Shown in pieces: positions 22,495 through 33,995 of a stretch of DNA of 64,000 nucleotides. This DNA is from Procambarus clarkii (lineage: Eukaryota > Arthropoda > Malacostraca > Decapoda > Cambaridae), in NCBI RefSeq assembly GCF_040958095.1, contig NC_091175.1, positions 18,202,195 through 18,266,194 of the forward strand, given 5' to 3'. Within the stretch, counting starts at the first letter, position 1; every line of letters begins with the position of its first letter. The notes below the pieces were generated by a model. The model was given only the letters and a program-made list of their open reading frames with translations, searched no databases and had not been told where the DNA came from. A program made the translations under genes and the position numbers.

Positions 22495-22755
22495 CAGGGA
22501 ATGCAAAATAAGCTTTCCCAATTTCTTCACATAGGTCTCTAATTCCTGGAATCGGACTCATCATCTCCCCCTCTGCGTCCGCTCCGGCAACGTTATCTCA
22601 GCAATTGCGGGGCAGAAATAGCCTAAGTTACTCTATCCCTTTGAGATGTATTTTATTGTCTCAATAAACGTTACTTGAACTTGATGTCGGCTACAGTTTT
22701 GGGAAAAAAAATCCCTGCATAATCTAAATGGGTGCTAACGAGAGCAAGATGAGAA
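22495..22755 (-). mobile_element. CR1 relic with an inserted short repeat
   Basis: CR1 minus-strand RT sequence (TTCCAGGGAATGCAAAATAA…; TGCATAATCTAAATGGGTGC) is interrupted by a segment ending GTCTCAATAAACGTTACTTG (about 22560-22690). That segment's end recurs at 23450-23530, so it is a separate dispersed repeat. Confidence 0.6.
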
Positions 22756-22797
22756 TGAAGAATGTTTTCATGTTGAATTGAAGTGGGTGTTTTCATG

Positions 22798-23180
22798 TTG
22801 CAGACGATGAGTCACAATCATGTAGCCAAAGATATGATGACCAAACCATACTCCAGATGAAGAAACGACCACGTTTCGGTCCGTACTGGACCATTATCGG
22901 TCCGTCCTGGAGCATTATCGGTCCGTCCTGGACCATTATTGGTCCGTACTGGATCATTATCGGTCCGTCCTGGAGCATTGTCGGTCCGTCCTGGACCATT
23001 ATTAGTCCGTACTGGACCATTATCGGTCCGTCCTGAAGCATTATCGGTCCGTACTGGACCATTATCGGTCCGTCCTGTATCATTATCAACTCGATTACCA
23101 CAATCGACTTGATAATGGTCCAGAGCGGACCGAAGCGTAGTCGTCCCTTCATCTTCTGGTGTGTGGTTTAGTAACCACAT
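22798..23180. mobile_element. Foldback-family element with an internal 20-bp minisatellite
   Basis: The ends match the foldback family (GTCACAATCATGTAGCC…; its right arm ends CATCTTCTGGTGTGTGGTTTAG). The centre holds about ten direct repeats of ACCATTATCGGTCCGTCCTG variants, all in one orientation. Confidence 0.75.
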
Positions 23181-23860
23181 GGTGTTTTCTAACTAAAGGT
23201 CTGGCAATAAATACCTGTATCCTATTTGACTTATTTTCAAACATTTATGCACTTTTGGGGGGCTTTATATTATATCCCAAATAATAACGACTACCAGATA
23301 AGTCGTAAAATAATCACGACTCCCAAAACTATCGTATTCTCGTTCCATTAATCTATATTTATATTATGAAATCCACTAATTGATTCCCGATAGACTATAA
23401 TGATTCTCATTTTGCCTCAAACAGGGCAAGCTACTCAGAAAATTAGCGCACATTGGGGGGTTAGAAATAGCCTAAGCTACTTTAACCCTTTGAGATGTAT
23501 TTTCTTGTCTCAATAAACATACTTGACCTTGGTTAGCACACACACACGTAATGAGGCTATGACGATAATCCTTGCGTTTCAAGGAAATGTAATACTAGAA
23601 ATGAAACTCAGTTCACAATATGATTTCTGAAGAAAAAAACTTATCCAAATTATATTCATTGAGAGGCATCATCGTTGAATTTTGTTTATGGTCGAATGAT
23701 ATTGTTTAATTAAATCTAAATAAATTTCTACACACATAAAATTTTCGATATTTATTTTTTTAGCAAAAAATAAAAAGGCAAAATCATTCTAATATTTCCA
23801 TAGAATACAACCCGTTAAAACTACAGCACCGTGAACACTATTCTATGCATTCTCCTCAAA
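23181..23860. other. AT-rich stretch, one dispersed repeat end
   Basis: Apart from the repeat end at about 23450-23530 (AGAAATAGCCTAAGCTACT…CAATAAACATACTTG), I see nothing I can assign. Confidence 0.5.
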
Positions 23861-26245
23861 CATTAAGGAACCAACACGGGAAAATAATATTTTAGATTTA
23901 GTGTTAACTAACAGGGAAACGCAAATTAATGACATCGAAATAGGGAGTGAGCTAGGGAGCAGTGATCACAAAGAAATCAGATTTAGCATAGAATGGAATA
24001 GACCAGTAGGAGAAAATTCTGTTAAAGTGCCAGATTTTCGAAAAGCTGATTTTAATAGCCTAAGAAATTTTTTGGGTCAAATTGATTGGAAAGGCTTGGG
24101 TATGGGGTGTGGGCCGGTCTTGGAGCGAGACATGAACCCAGCGATAGGTGACTTAAATGGGGATTTCGATGTGGATTCAATATATAACTTATTTAAGAAT
24201 ATTCTAAACAAAGCACAGGAACGTAGTATACCATACAAATTGAATAGATCGTATACTAATGACCCAAAGTGGATAACAAAGAATTTGAAGAACCTTATAG
24301 GTAATAAGAGAGCTTGGTACAAAAGGATTAAAAATGGGGAGGTCACTTTAGAACAGGAATTCGTACAACTGGTTAGAAATGTTAAAAAAGAGATAAGGAA
24401 AGCAAAAAGAAACTATGAAGTTCGCATAGCAGGGCAAGCAAAGACAAATCCTAAAGGGTTTTTTCAGTTATATCGTACTAAGACTAGGGAAAGGATAGGT
24501 CCATTAAAAACTGAGACAGGTCAAATAACAGATAGTGATGAAGAGATGAGTAGTATTTTTAATAAATATTTTGTATCTGTATTTACTAAAGAGGAACTTA
24601 ACAATATGCCTTCAGCCGAACAAGTCTATGTGGGTGGGGACGAGGACAGGTTGACGAGTTTAGCAGTTACCAGGGAGGATGTTCTTAAACAAATAGTAAA
24701 ACTCAAACCAAACAAATCCCCAGGGCCGGATGAAGTGTTTGCTAGGGTGCTTAAAGAATGCAAAGAGGAGCTTTGTGACCCACTGTCAACCATATTTAAT
24801 AAATCAATAGAGTCAGGCAGAGTGCCAGAGTTTTGGAAAGTTGCTAATGTGATACCAGTTTTTAAGAAAGGAGATAGATCACTTGCGTCTAACTATCGAC
24901 CAATTAGCCTAACGTCTATTGTGGGAAAGTTACTCGAATCTATAATAGCAAATAAAATTCGTCTTCATCTTGAAAAACATAAATTAATAATTGAGTCGCA
25001 ACATGGTTTTATAAATGGCCGTTCATGTTTAACAAATTTGTTATCTTTTTATTCTAGCATTGTTGAGGCAGTTGATAGTGATAAGGATTGCGATGTTGTA
25101 TACCTTGACTTTAGCAAAGCTTTTGATACAGTGCCACATGAAAGACTGATTAAAAAAATAGAGTCTCATGGTATTGGGGGTGCTATATTAAGCTGGATTA
25201 GGGCATGGCTATACCAAAGGAAACAGAGAGTTAGTATAAATGGAATCAAGTCAGAGTGGGAAAATGTTGTAAGTGGAGTGCCTCAAGGCTCTGTCCTGGG
25301 ACCTCTGTTGTTTATAATATATATAAATGATTTAGATTCAGGTTTGAGTAGCAACATTTGCAAATTTGCCGATGATACGAAAATCGGTAGGGAAATTAAT
25401 TCGGAGGAGGACTCACTATCACTTCAAGTTGATCTAGATAGGGTTTTGAAATGGTCAAAGGATTGGCAGATGCAGTTTAATGCTGATAAATGTAAAGTTC
25501 TGAGGTTAGGTAATGATGATAGAGTTACAAGATACGAGCTAGATGGTGTTGTGATTGCGAAGTCGGATTGCGAAAGGGATCTGGGAGTTATGATTAGTAA
25601 GAATTTAAAACAAAAGGATCAATGCATAAATGTTCGTAATAAGGCAAATCGGTCACTTGGATTTATTAATCGCAGCGTTAGTAACAAGACACCTGGTGTG
25701 GTTCTCAAGCTATACCTTGCTCTAGTTAGGCCCCATTTAGATTATGCAGTTCAGTTTTGGTCGCCATATTATAGAATGGATATAAATTCACTTGAACGTG
25801 TCCAGCGTAGGATGACTAAGTTAATTCCCCAAATTAGAAATCTTTCATATGAAGAAAGATTAACAAAGCTTAAGTTGCATTCACTGGAAAGGCGAAGAGT
25901 TAGGGGTGACATGATAGAGGTTTACAAGTGGATGAATGGACATAACCGGGGGGATATTAATAGGGTATTAAAAGTATCAACACAGGACAGAACACGAAAC
26001 AATGGATATAAATTGGATAAGTTTAGATTTAGGAAAGACTTGGGTAAATACTGGTTCAGTAACAGGGTTGTTGATTTGTGGAACCAATTGCCGCGTAACA
26101 TTGTGGAGGTGGGGTCCCTCGATTGTTTCAAGCACGGGTTGGACAAGTATATGAGTGGGATTGGGTGGTTATAGAATAGGAGCTGCCTCGTATGGGCCAA
26201 TAGGCCTTCTGCAGTTACCTTTGTTCTTATGTTCTTATGTTATGT
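23861..26245 (+). mobile_element. CR1 LINE, 5'-truncated in EN, with an open 757-codon RT frame
   Basis: It starts inside the endonuclease (IKEPTRENNILDLVLTNRET). The EN end with SSDHKEIRF, the linker and the RT domain remain open (SPGPDE, NYRPISLTSIVGK, YLDFSKAFDTVPHERL, GVPQGSVLGPLLFIIYINDL, KFADDTKI), as does the CR1 C-terminal region (SLERVQRRMTKLI, VVDLWNQLPRNIV), to a stop at 26172-26174. The 3' end carries (TTCTTATG)n, the CR1-type terminal repeat. No RNase H. The lack of stops points to a young insertion. Confidence 0.9.
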
Positions 26246-26299
26246 TCAAACTGAAACCAACCACTGAATAAAATTGTAAATTACTCTTCTTTAATAAAT

Positions 26300-26755
26300 A
26301 ACTAGTTTTATTAAAAGAGGATATCGGAATAAAGTATGAAGAAACGATAGAAGGAAGTGAAGACAAGTAGAACCAGTGTCATTTACCGAGGGAGGTTGAG
26401 ACGTTATCTTACTGACACGATGGTACCAGATTAGGATATCGCGTTATCCCATGAATTCCTAAGGGAGTAGCCACGCTATAATTAACATGTATTATAGCAG
26501 CCAAACTGTATCATATCTCACTGTTAAATTTGTTCCAATATATCGGCAATGGTATATTTAGATATCTTAAAATACATGAGGTATTTAGGATATATTTGGT
26601 TCGTTATGTTTGGGAATTAGGCTGCGAGAGGTTCAGACCAGCATGAGAAGCGGCCTGTAGTATCCTCTCTGACCCCGGGCTGACGCCACCACTCGCTCCT
26701 GGCTCCGATATCGTATTGACCACTGTTCATATATACGGACATACATCCTGAGAAA
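26300..26755 (+). other. Upstream region and probable 5' UTR of gene A
   Basis: No repeat recognised. An in-frame stop (26717-26719) precedes the ATG at 26756. No TATA box that I trust. Confidence 0.4.
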
Positions 26756-26961
26756 ATGTACCATAACACTGTACAAACAACGCAAGTATCCAGCTTTGCT
26801 ACAACAGCCAACAGCAGCAGCAGCAACGCCACGAGCGACGCCTCCCCAGACAATATTTGGTCCCAGAGTGATATCTGGCCCCTGTGGGCCTCCCTCCTTC
26901 CAGGTGCTATCATCTTCAGCCTCCTGGCAGCTGTCGTCATCTTCATGACTAAAATCTCAAG
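26756..26961 (+). CDS. Gene A exon 1: small single-pass membrane protein, N-terminal ectodomain and TM
   Basis: ATG at 26756 to donor TCAAG|GTGAGC (26962), 68 codons plus two bases (phase 2). Residues 1-45 are Ser/Thr/Asn-rich with two N-glycosylation sequons (N19-S-S, N24-A-T). Residues about 48-65 (LPGAIIFSLLAAVVIFM) form one membrane helix, followed by KISRRR after splicing, which predicts N-out/C-in topology. There is no cleavable signal peptide, so a reverse signal-anchor is likely. Spliced to the exon at 34102 it gives 114 aa. I know no named homologue. Confidence 0.65.
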
Positions 26962-27012
26962 GTGAGCAGTTTGAATTTGTCTTCAGAATGTGTATATTTA
27001 CAGTTTAATTTA

Positions 27013-27048
27013 CAATCGTCAATTAATTCTAGAATTAATTGACGATTG
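27013..27048. repeat. Perfect 36-bp palindrome at the 5' end of a CR1 copy
   Basis: CAATCGTCAATTAATTCT and its exact reverse complement meet without a spacer. The right half is CR1 EN sequence, so the left half is an inverted duplication of the element's 5' end. Confidence 0.9.
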
Positions 27049-28345
27049 CTTTCTTACCCAACACATTAAGGAACCAACGCGGGAAAATAATATTTTAGAT
27101 TTAGTGTTAACTAACAGGGAAACACAAATTAAGGACATCGAAATAGGGAGTGAGCTAAGGAACAGTGATCATAAAGAAATCAGATTTAGCATTGAATGTA
27201 ATAGATCTGTAGGAGAAAATTCTGTTAAAGTGCCTGATTTTCGAAAAGCTGATTTCAATAGCCTAAGAATTTTTTGGGTCAAATAGATTGGAAAGTCTTG
27301 GGTATTAGGGCATGGCTATACCAAAGGAAACAGAGAGTTAGTATAAATGGAATCAAGTCAGAGTGGGAAAATGTTGTAAGTGGAGTGCCTCAAGGCTCTG
27401 TCCTGGGACCTCTGTTGTTTATAATATATATAAATGATTTAGATTCAGGTTTGAGTAGCAACATTTGCAAATTTGCCGATGATACGAAAATCGGTAGGGA
27501 AATTAATTCGGAGGAGGACTCACTATCACTTCAAGTTGATCTAGATAGGGTTTTGAAATGGTCAAAGGATTGGCAGATGCAGTTTAATGCTGATAAATGT
27601 AAAGTTCTGAGGTTAGGTAATGATGATAGAGTTACAAGATACGAGCTAGATGGTGTTGTGATTGCGAAGTCGGATTGCGAAAGGGATCTGGGAGTTATGA
27701 TTAGTAAGAATTTAAAACAAAAGGATCAATGCATAAATGTTCGTAATAAGGCAAATCGGACACTTGGATTTATTAATCGCAGCGTTAGTAACAAGACACC
27801 TGGTGTGGTTCTCAAGCTATATCTTGCTCTAGTTAGGCCCCATTTAGATTATGCAGTTCAGTTTTGGTCGCCATATTATAGAATGGATATGAATTCACTT
27901 GAACGTGTCCAGCGTAGGATGACTAAGTTAATTCCCCAAATTAGAAATCTTTCATATGAAGAAAGATTAACAAAGCTTAAGTTGCATTCACTGGAAAGGC
28001 GAAGAGTTAGGGGCGACATGATAGAGGTTTACAAGTGGGTGAATGGACATAACAAGGGGGATATTAATAGGGTATTAAAAGTATCAACACAGGACAGAAC
28101 ACGAAACAATGGGTATAAATTGGATAAGTTTAGATTTAGGAAAGACTTGGGTAAATACTGGTTCAGTAACAGGGTTGTAGATTTGTGGAACCAATTGCCG
28201 CGTAACGTGGTGGAGGTGGGGTCCCTCGATTGTTTCAAGCGCGGGTTGGACAAGTATATGAGTGGGATTGGGTGGTTATAGAATAGGAGCTGCCTCGTAT
28301 GGGCCAATAGGCCTTCTGCAGTTACCTTTGTTCTTATGTTCTTAT
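27031..28345 (+). mobile_element. CR1 LINE with internal deletion
   Basis: The EN end (about 27035-27290; RENNILDLVLTNRETQ) is joined straight to the second half of RT (from about 27300; RAWLYQRKQRV, VPQGSVLGPLLFI, KFADDTKI). It runs on to the normal C-terminus (28281) and the (TTCTTATG)n tail. About 1.1 kb of linker and RT fingers are missing. Confidence 0.85.
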
Positions 28346-28480
28346 GTTCTTATGTGTGGGCCGGTCTTGGAGCTAGACGTAAATCCAGCGTAAAAGGGGT
28401 TTTCGATGTGGATTCAAAATATAACCTATTTAAATATATTCTAAGCAAAGCCCAGGAACGTAGTATACCATATAAATTGA
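28346..28480 (+). mobile_element. CR1 LINE segment, left part of an interrupted copy
   Basis: It encodes the EN-RT linker (FDVDSKYNLFKYILSKAQER). The same copy resumes at about 32390 (NDPKWITKDLKNL) after the minus-strand CR1 at 28482-32380, and is itself cut off in RT at about 33125, directly followed by the 3'-terminal bases. Confidence 0.75.
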
Positions 28481-28547
28481 ATAAGAAGAACATAAGAACA
28501 AAGGTAACTGCAGAATGCCTATTGGCCCATACGAGGCAGCTCCTATT

Positions 28548-31028
28548 CTATAACCACCCAATCCCACTCATATACTTGTCCAACCCGTGCTTGAAACAAT
28601 CGAGGGACCCCACCTCCACAATGTTACGCGGCAATTGGTTCCACAAATCAACAACCCTGTTACTGAACCAGTATTTACCCAAGTCTTTCCTAAATCTAAA
28701 CTTATCCAATTTATATCCATTGTTTCGTGTTCTGTCCTGTGTTGATACTTTTAATACCCTATTGATATCCCCCCGGTTATGTCCATTCATCCACTTGTAA
28801 ACCTCTATCATGTCACCCCTAACTCTTCGCCTTTCCAGTGAATGCAACTTAAGCTTTGTTAATCTTTCTTCATATGAAAGATTTCTAATTTGGGGAATTA
28901 ACTTAGTCATCCTACGCTGGACACGTTCAAGTGAATTTATATCCATTCTATAATATGGTGACCAAAACTGAACTGCATAATCTAAATGGGGCCTAACTAG
29001 AGCAAGATATAGCTTGAGAACCACACCAGGTGTCTTGTTACTAACGCTGCGATTAATAAATCCAAGTGTCCGATTTGCCTTATTACGAACATTTATGCAT
29101 TGATCCTTTTGTTTTAAATTCTTACTAATCATAACTCCCAGATCCCTTTCGCAATCCGACTTCGCAATCACAACACCATCTAGCTCGTATCTTGTAACTC
29201 TATCATCATTACCTAACCTCAGAACTTTACATTTATCAGCATTAAACTGCATCTGCCAATCCTTTGACCATTTCAAAACCCTATCTAGATCAACTTGAAG
29301 TGATAGGGAGTCCTCCTCCGAATTAATTTCCCTACCGATTTTCGTATCATCGGCAAATTTGCAAATGTTGCTACTCAAACCTGAATCTAAATCATTTATA
29401 TATATTATAAACAACAGAGGTCCCAGGACAGAGCCTTGAGGCACTCCACTTACAACATTTTCCCACTCTGACTTGATTCCATTTATACTAACTCTCTGTT
29501 TCCTTTGGTATAGCCATGCCCTAATCCAGCTTAATATAGCACCCCCAATACCATGAGACTCTATTTTTTTAATCAGTCTTTCATGTGGCACTGTATCAAA
29601 AGCTTTGCTAAAGTCAAGGTATACAACATCGCAATCCTTACCACTATCAACTGCCTCAACAATGCTAGAATAAAAAGATAACAAATTTGTTAAACATGAA
29701 CGGCCATTTATAAAACCATGTTGCGACTCAATTATTAATTTATGTTTTTCAAGATGAAGACGAATTTTATTTGCTATTATAGATTCGAGTAACTTTCCCA
29801 CAATAGACGTTAGGCTAATTGGTCGATAGTTAGACGCAAGTGATCTATCTCCTTTCTTAAAAACTGGTATCACATTAGCAACTTTCCAAAACTCTGGCAC
29901 TCTGCCTGACTCTATTGATTTATTAAATATGGTTGACAGTGGGTCACAAAGCTCCTCTTTGCATTCTTTAAGCACCCTAGCAAACACTTCATCCGGCCCT
30001 GGGGATTTGTTTGGTTTGAGTTTTACTATTTGTTTAAGAACATCCTCCCTGGTAACTGCTAAACTCGTCAACCTGTCCTCGTCCCCACCCACATAGACTT
30101 GTTCGGCTGAAGGCATATTGTTAAGTTCCTCTTTAGTAAATACAGATACAAAATATTTATTAAAAATACTACTCATCTCTTCATCACTATCTGTTATTTG
30201 ACCTGTCTCAGTTTTTAATGGACCTATCCTTTCCCTAGTCTTAGTACGATATAACTGAAAAAACCCTTTAGGATTTGTCTTTGCTTGCCCTGCTATGCGA
30301 ACTTCATAGTTTCTTTTTGCTTTCCTTATCTCTTTTTTAACATTTCTAACCAGTTGTACGAATTCCTGTTCTAAAGTGACCTCCCCATTTTTAATCCTTT
30401 TGTACCAAGCTCTCTTTTTACCTATAAGGTTCTTCAAATTCTTTGTTATCCACTTTGGGTCATTAGTATACGATCTATTCAATTTGTATGGTATACTACG
30501 TTCCTGTGCTTTGTTTAGAATATTCTTAAATAAGTTATATATTGAATCCACATCGAAATCCCCATTTAAGTCACCTATCGCTGGGTTCATGTCTCGCTCC
30601 AAGACCGGCCCACACCCCATACCCAAGCCTTTCCAATCAATTTGACCCAAAAAATTTCTTAGGCTATTAAAATCAGCTTTTCGAAAATCTGGCACTTTAA
30701 CAGAATTTTCTCCTACTGGTCTATTCCATTCTATGCTAAATCTGATTTCTTTGTGATCACTGCTCCCTAGCTCACTCCCTATTTCGATGTCATTAATTTG
30801 CGTTTCCCTGTTAGTTAACACTAAATCTAAAATATTATTTTCCCGTGTTGGTTCCTTAATGTGTTGCGTAAGAAAGCAATCGTCAATTAATTCTAGAAAA
30901 TCTTCTGCTTCACTATTCCCTGTTTTGTTCAACCAGTTTATTCCGCTAAAATTAAAGTCACCCATGACATAAATACTGTTAGATCTAGATGCTCTAGATA
31001 TTTCATCCCATAGATGCTTTGCTTCCAT
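28548..31028 (-). CDS. CR1 ORF2, EN C-terminal half plus reverse transcriptase (826 codons)
   Basis: The open frame begins at MEAKHLWDEIS, after the frame break in EN. It contains the catalytic GDFN and SDH motifs of the APE-type endonuclease within its first ~110 residues. RT blocks with the FADD catalytic motif and GVPQGSVLGPLLF follow, then the conserved C-terminal region. The protein primes reverse transcription at the nicked target. Ends at a stop at 28548. Confidence 0.9.
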   Translation of the reverse strand: MEAKHLWDEISRASRSNSIYVMGDFNFSGINWLNKTGNSEAEDFLELIDDCFLTQHIKEPTRENNILDLVLTNRETQINDIEIGSELGSSDHKEIRFSIEWNRPVGENSVKVPDFRKADFNSLRNFLGQIDWKGLGMGCGPVLERDMNPAIGDLNGDFDVDSIYNLFKNILNKAQERSIPYKLNRSYTNDPKWITKNLKNLIGKKRAWYKRIKNGEVTLEQEFVQLVRNVKKEIRKAKRNYEVRIAGQAKTNPKGFFQLYRTKTRERIGPLKTETGQITDSDEEMSSIFNKYFVSVFTKEELNNMPSAEQVYVGGDEDRLTSLAVTREDVLKQIVKLKPNKSPGPDEVFARVLKECKEELCDPLSTIFNKSIESGRVPEFWKVANVIPVFKKGDRSLASNYRPISLTSIVGKLLESIIANKIRLHLEKHKLIIESQHGFINGRSCLTNLLSFYSSIVEAVDSGKDCDVVYLDFSKAFDTVPHERLIKKIESHGIGGAILSWIRAWLYQRKQRVSINGIKSEWENVVSGVPQGSVLGPLLFIIYINDLDSGLSSNICKFADDTKIGREINSEEDSLSLQVDLDRVLKWSKDWQMQFNADKCKVLRLGNDDRVTRYELDGVVIAKSDCERDLGVMISKNLKQKDQCINVRNKANRTLGFINRSVSNKTPGVVLKLYLALVRPHLDYAVQFWSPYYRMDINSLERVQRRMTKLIPQIRNLSYEERLTKLKLHSLERRRVRGDMIEVYKWMNGHNRGDINRVLKVSTQDRTRNNGYKLDKFRFRKDLGKYWFSNRVVDLWNQLPRNIVEVGSLDCFKHGLDKYMSGIGWL

Positions 31029-31092
31029 TCTGTCTAAATTTGGTGGCCTATATATTACTCCTATTATAATATTATTAGCTTTTTCGTTTAAT

Positions 31093-31515
31093 TCAATCCA
31101 AATAGTTTCTGTGTGGCTCTGTTTTGATTCCCTCTTTGAGACTACATTTCAAATTGTCCCTAACATATATGGCTACTCCACCTCCTCGTCTAATATATCT
31201 ATCTGTGTGAAATAGTTTAAATCCATATATTTGATATTCAGCTAATAGTTCTCTATTTTCTACATTCATCCACGTTTCGGTAAGTGCAATAATATCTATT
31301 TTTTCTGTGCAGACAAGAGCATTTAATTCGTTAATTTTATTTCTTAGACTTCTACTGTTAGTGTAATATACCCTAAGTGAATTGTTATTTTGCGGACCTT
31401 CTCTTTCCCTGATCGTTTTGCCAATTCCTTTCTCCCACAAACACATACTTTTATTACCTCCTTCCTCCAAATCAATTCCCATACCTCTATCTACTAACAG
31501 TTTAAACCCAAACAA
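31093..31515 (-). CDS. CR1 ORF2 start: APE-type endonuclease N-terminal part
   Basis: It reads LRVYYTNSRSLRNKINEL, IDIIALTETWM and RRGGGVAIYVRDNL: the N-terminal strands and the catalytic Glu of the CR1 endonuclease. It overlaps the end of ORF1 by about 20 bp. The frame is lost after RDNLKC and continues in the frame of the downstream 826-codon ORF: a single shift in an otherwise open ORF2. Confidence 0.8.
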   Translation of the reverse strand: MFGFKLLVDRGMGIDLEEGGNKSMCLWEKGIGKTIREREGPQNNNSLRVYYTNSRSLRNKINELNALVCTEKIDIIALTETWMNVENRELLAEYQIYGFKLFHTDRYIRRGGGVAIYVRDNLKCSLKEGIKTEPHRNYLD

Positions 31516-32345
31516 ACACCTCTAACCACTTCTTCTAGCGAGTTCGCAACAGCAACAACCCCAGCTCTCGATAGATGCACCCCATCACGAGCATACATTT
31601 CATTTCTTCCATAGAAGTGTTCCCAGTTGTCTATGAAAGATATTGCATTTGATTTGCAATATCTTTCCAGCCGGCAATTGACACCAAGTGCCCTCGATAT
31701 CCATTCATTTCCCACTCCCTTTCTTGGAAGAATGCCACATATGATCGGGATTCCTCCCTTGCTCCTAACTAACTCTATGGCTGTTTTATACCTCTGAATC
31801 AGTTCCTCACTCCTGACTCGACCAACATCATTTCCTCCCACGCTAATGCAAATAATGGGATTGTTCCCATTACCAGCCATAATATCATTCATGTTGTTTA
31901 TAATATCACCAATGCCAGCTCCGGGATAGCAAACCCTTAACCTGTTCCCCCTATCTCTAGCACAAAACGTTCTATCCAAATACCTTATCTGGGAATCTCC
32001 CACAACTAATGTTTGCTTAGGTACTTCCTTTACTTTCTGAGGGGCCTGCGCTTCCTTTCTCTTCGTTGCTTTCCCTTTTGCGCGATCCACAGTCTCTCCA
32101 CAGCACTCGTCCTCCAAAACGTCAAATGAATTTGAAGTTGCTATGGCGTTTGAAGGCGGCTTTATCAAAGTCTTCTTAAGGCCCCTGTCTTTCGCAACTC
32201 TCCAAGACGAGGTCCCTTTACTGCTGGTCTCCTCCTTCGTTACTTCTCGTTGTTTTTTAAGCTGACGCACCTCCTCCCGCAGAGAGTCCAACTCTGTCCT
32301 CAGGGCTTCCACTAGAGTCACCAGGTCCTTCACTACAACTTCCAT
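31494..32345 (-). CDS. CR1 ORF1: coiled coil plus SGNH (GDSL-type) hydrolase domain
   Basis: 283 aa from an ATG at 32345. Residues 1-35 form a heptad-like segment (LVTLVEALRTELDSLREEV), followed by a basic linker. An SGNH domain starts at VVGDSQIRYLD (catalytic Ser in GDS) and continues with the GGND block (ISVGGNDVGR) and DGVHLSRAG (Asp/His block). CR1 ORF1 proteins with esterase domains are established; they are thought to act in RNP formation or membrane association. All catalytic blocks are visible, so this ORF1 looks intact. Confidence 0.85.
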   Translation of the reverse strand: MEVVVKDLVTLVEALRTELDSLREEVRQLKKQREVTKEETSSKGTSSWRVAKDRGLKKTLIKPPSNAIATSNSFDVLEDECCGETVDRAKGKATKRKEAQAPQKVKEVPKQTLVVGDSQIRYLDRTFCARDRGNRLRVCYPGAGIGDIINNMNDIMAGNGNNPIICISVGGNDVGRVRSEELIQRYKTAIELVRSKGGIPIICGILPRKGVGNEWISRALGVNCRLERYCKSNAISFIDNWEHFYGRNEMYARDGVHLSRAGVVAVANSLEEVVRGVCLGLNC

Positions 32346-32389
32346 ATTGCTATGCTCGAATACTAATGGCTCGAATACTAATGATCCAA

Positions 32390-33143
32390 ATAGCTCGAAT
32401 ACTAATGATCCAAAGTGGATAACAAAGGATCTGAAGAACCTTATAGGTAAAAGAGAGCGTGGTACAAAAGGATTAAGAATGGGGAAGTCAGTTTAGAACA
32501 GGAATTCGTACAACTGGTTAGAAATGTTAAAAAAGAGATAAGGAAAGCAAAAAGAAACTATAAAGTTCGCATAGCAGAGCAAGCGAAGACAAATCCTAAA
32601 GGGTTTTTCCAGTTATACCGGACAAAGATTAAGGAAAGGATAGGTCCATTAAAAATTGAGACAGGTGAAATAACAGATAGTGATGAAGAGATGAGTAGTA
32701 TTTTTAATAAATATTTTATATCTGTATTTACTAAAGAGGAACTTAACAATATGCCTTCAGCTGAACAAGTCTATGTGGGTGGGGACGAGGACAGGTTGAC
32801 TAGTTTAGCAGTTACCAGGGAAGATGTAATTAAACAAATAGTAAAACTCAAACCAAACAAATCCCCAGGGCCGGATGAAGTGTATGCCAGGGTGCTTAAA
32901 GAATGCAAAGAGGAGCTTTGCGACCCACTGTCTATCATATTTAATAAATCAATAGAGTCAGGCAGAGTGCCAGAGTTATGGAAAGTTGCTAATGTGATAC
33001 CAGTTTTTAAGAAAGGAGATAGATCACTTGCGTCAAACTATCGACCAATTAGCCTAACGTCTATTGTGGGAAAGTTACTCGAATCTATAATTGCAAATAA
33101 AATTCGTCTTCATCTTGAAAAACATTCTGCAGTTACCTTGTTC
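32390..33143 (+). mobile_element. CR1 LINE segment, right part of the interrupted copy
   Basis: It continues the copy at 28346-28480 with RT N-terminal sequence (MSSIFNKYF, SPGPDEVYARV, NYRPISLTSIVGK), breaks off at HLEKH and jumps to the last ~20 bases of the element. Small tandem copies of CTCGAATACTAATGATCC lie at its start (32355-32415). Confidence 0.75.
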
Positions 33144-33146
33144 TTA

Positions 33147-33995
33147 TAAGAACATAAGAACAAAGGCAACTGCAGAAGGCCTGTTGGCCCATACGAGGCA
33201 GCTCCTATTTATAACCACCCAATCCCACTCATATACATGTCCAACCCATGCTTGAAACAATCGAGGGACCCCTACCTCCACAATGTTGCGCGGCAATTGG
33301 TTCCACAAATCAACAACCCTGTTACTGAACCAGTATTTACCCAAGTCTTTCCTAAATCTAAACTTATCCAATTTATACCCATTGTGTCGTGTTCTGTCTT
33401 GTGTTGATACTTTTAATACCCTATTAATATCCCCTTTGTTATGTCCATTCACCCACTTGTAAACCTCTATCATGTCACCCCCAACTCTTCGCCTTTCCAG
33501 TGAATGCAACTTAAGCTTTGTTAATCTTTCTTCATATGAAAGATTTCTAATTTGGGGAATTAACTTAGTCATCCTACGCTGGACACGTTCAAGTGAATTT
33601 ATATCCATTCTATAATATGGCGACTAAAACTGAACTGCATAATCTAAATGGGGCCTAACTAGAGCATAATATTAATAGGGTATTATTAATTAGGGTAATA
33701 TTAATAGAGCATATTAATAGGGTATTAAAAGTAACAACAATACAGAACACAAAACAATGGGTATAAATTGGATAAGTTTAGATTTAGGAAAGACTTGGGT
33801 AAATACTGGTTCAGTAACAGGGTTGTTGATTTGTGGAACCAATTGCCGCGTAACGTGGTGGAGGTGGGGTCCCTTGATTGTTTCAAGCGCGGGTTGGACA
33901 TGTATATGAGTGGAATTGGGTGGTTATAAATAGGAGCTGCCTCGTATGGGCCAATAGGCCTTCTGCAGTTACTTTTGTTCTTATGTTCTTATGTT
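33147..33995. mobile_element. Two further CR1 3' ends, minus then plus
   Basis: 33147-33670 is minus (3' tail, then the C-terminal 120 codons, VVDLWNQLPRNIV type). 33675-33995 is plus, a shorter 3' end finishing in TTCTTATGTTCTTATG. The minus copy shares its tail end with the copy before it, so their 3' ends face each other. Confidence 0.8.

Larger units (their letters stand above)
28482..32380 (-). mobile_element. Full-length CR1 LINE, nearly intact, both ORFs
   Basis: On the minus strand: ORF1 (32345-31494), ORF2 (about 31515-28548) and the tail (CATAAGAAC on the plus strand near 28490). ORF2 holds EN (IALTETWM, RRGGGVAIYV, GDFNFSGINWL, SSDHKEIRF), RT (same motifs as the copy at 23861) and the CR1 C-terminus. 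I see one frame break, in EN near 31090-31130; otherwise it is open. It lies in the opposite orientation inside another CR1 copy and in the gene A intron. Confidence 0.9.
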
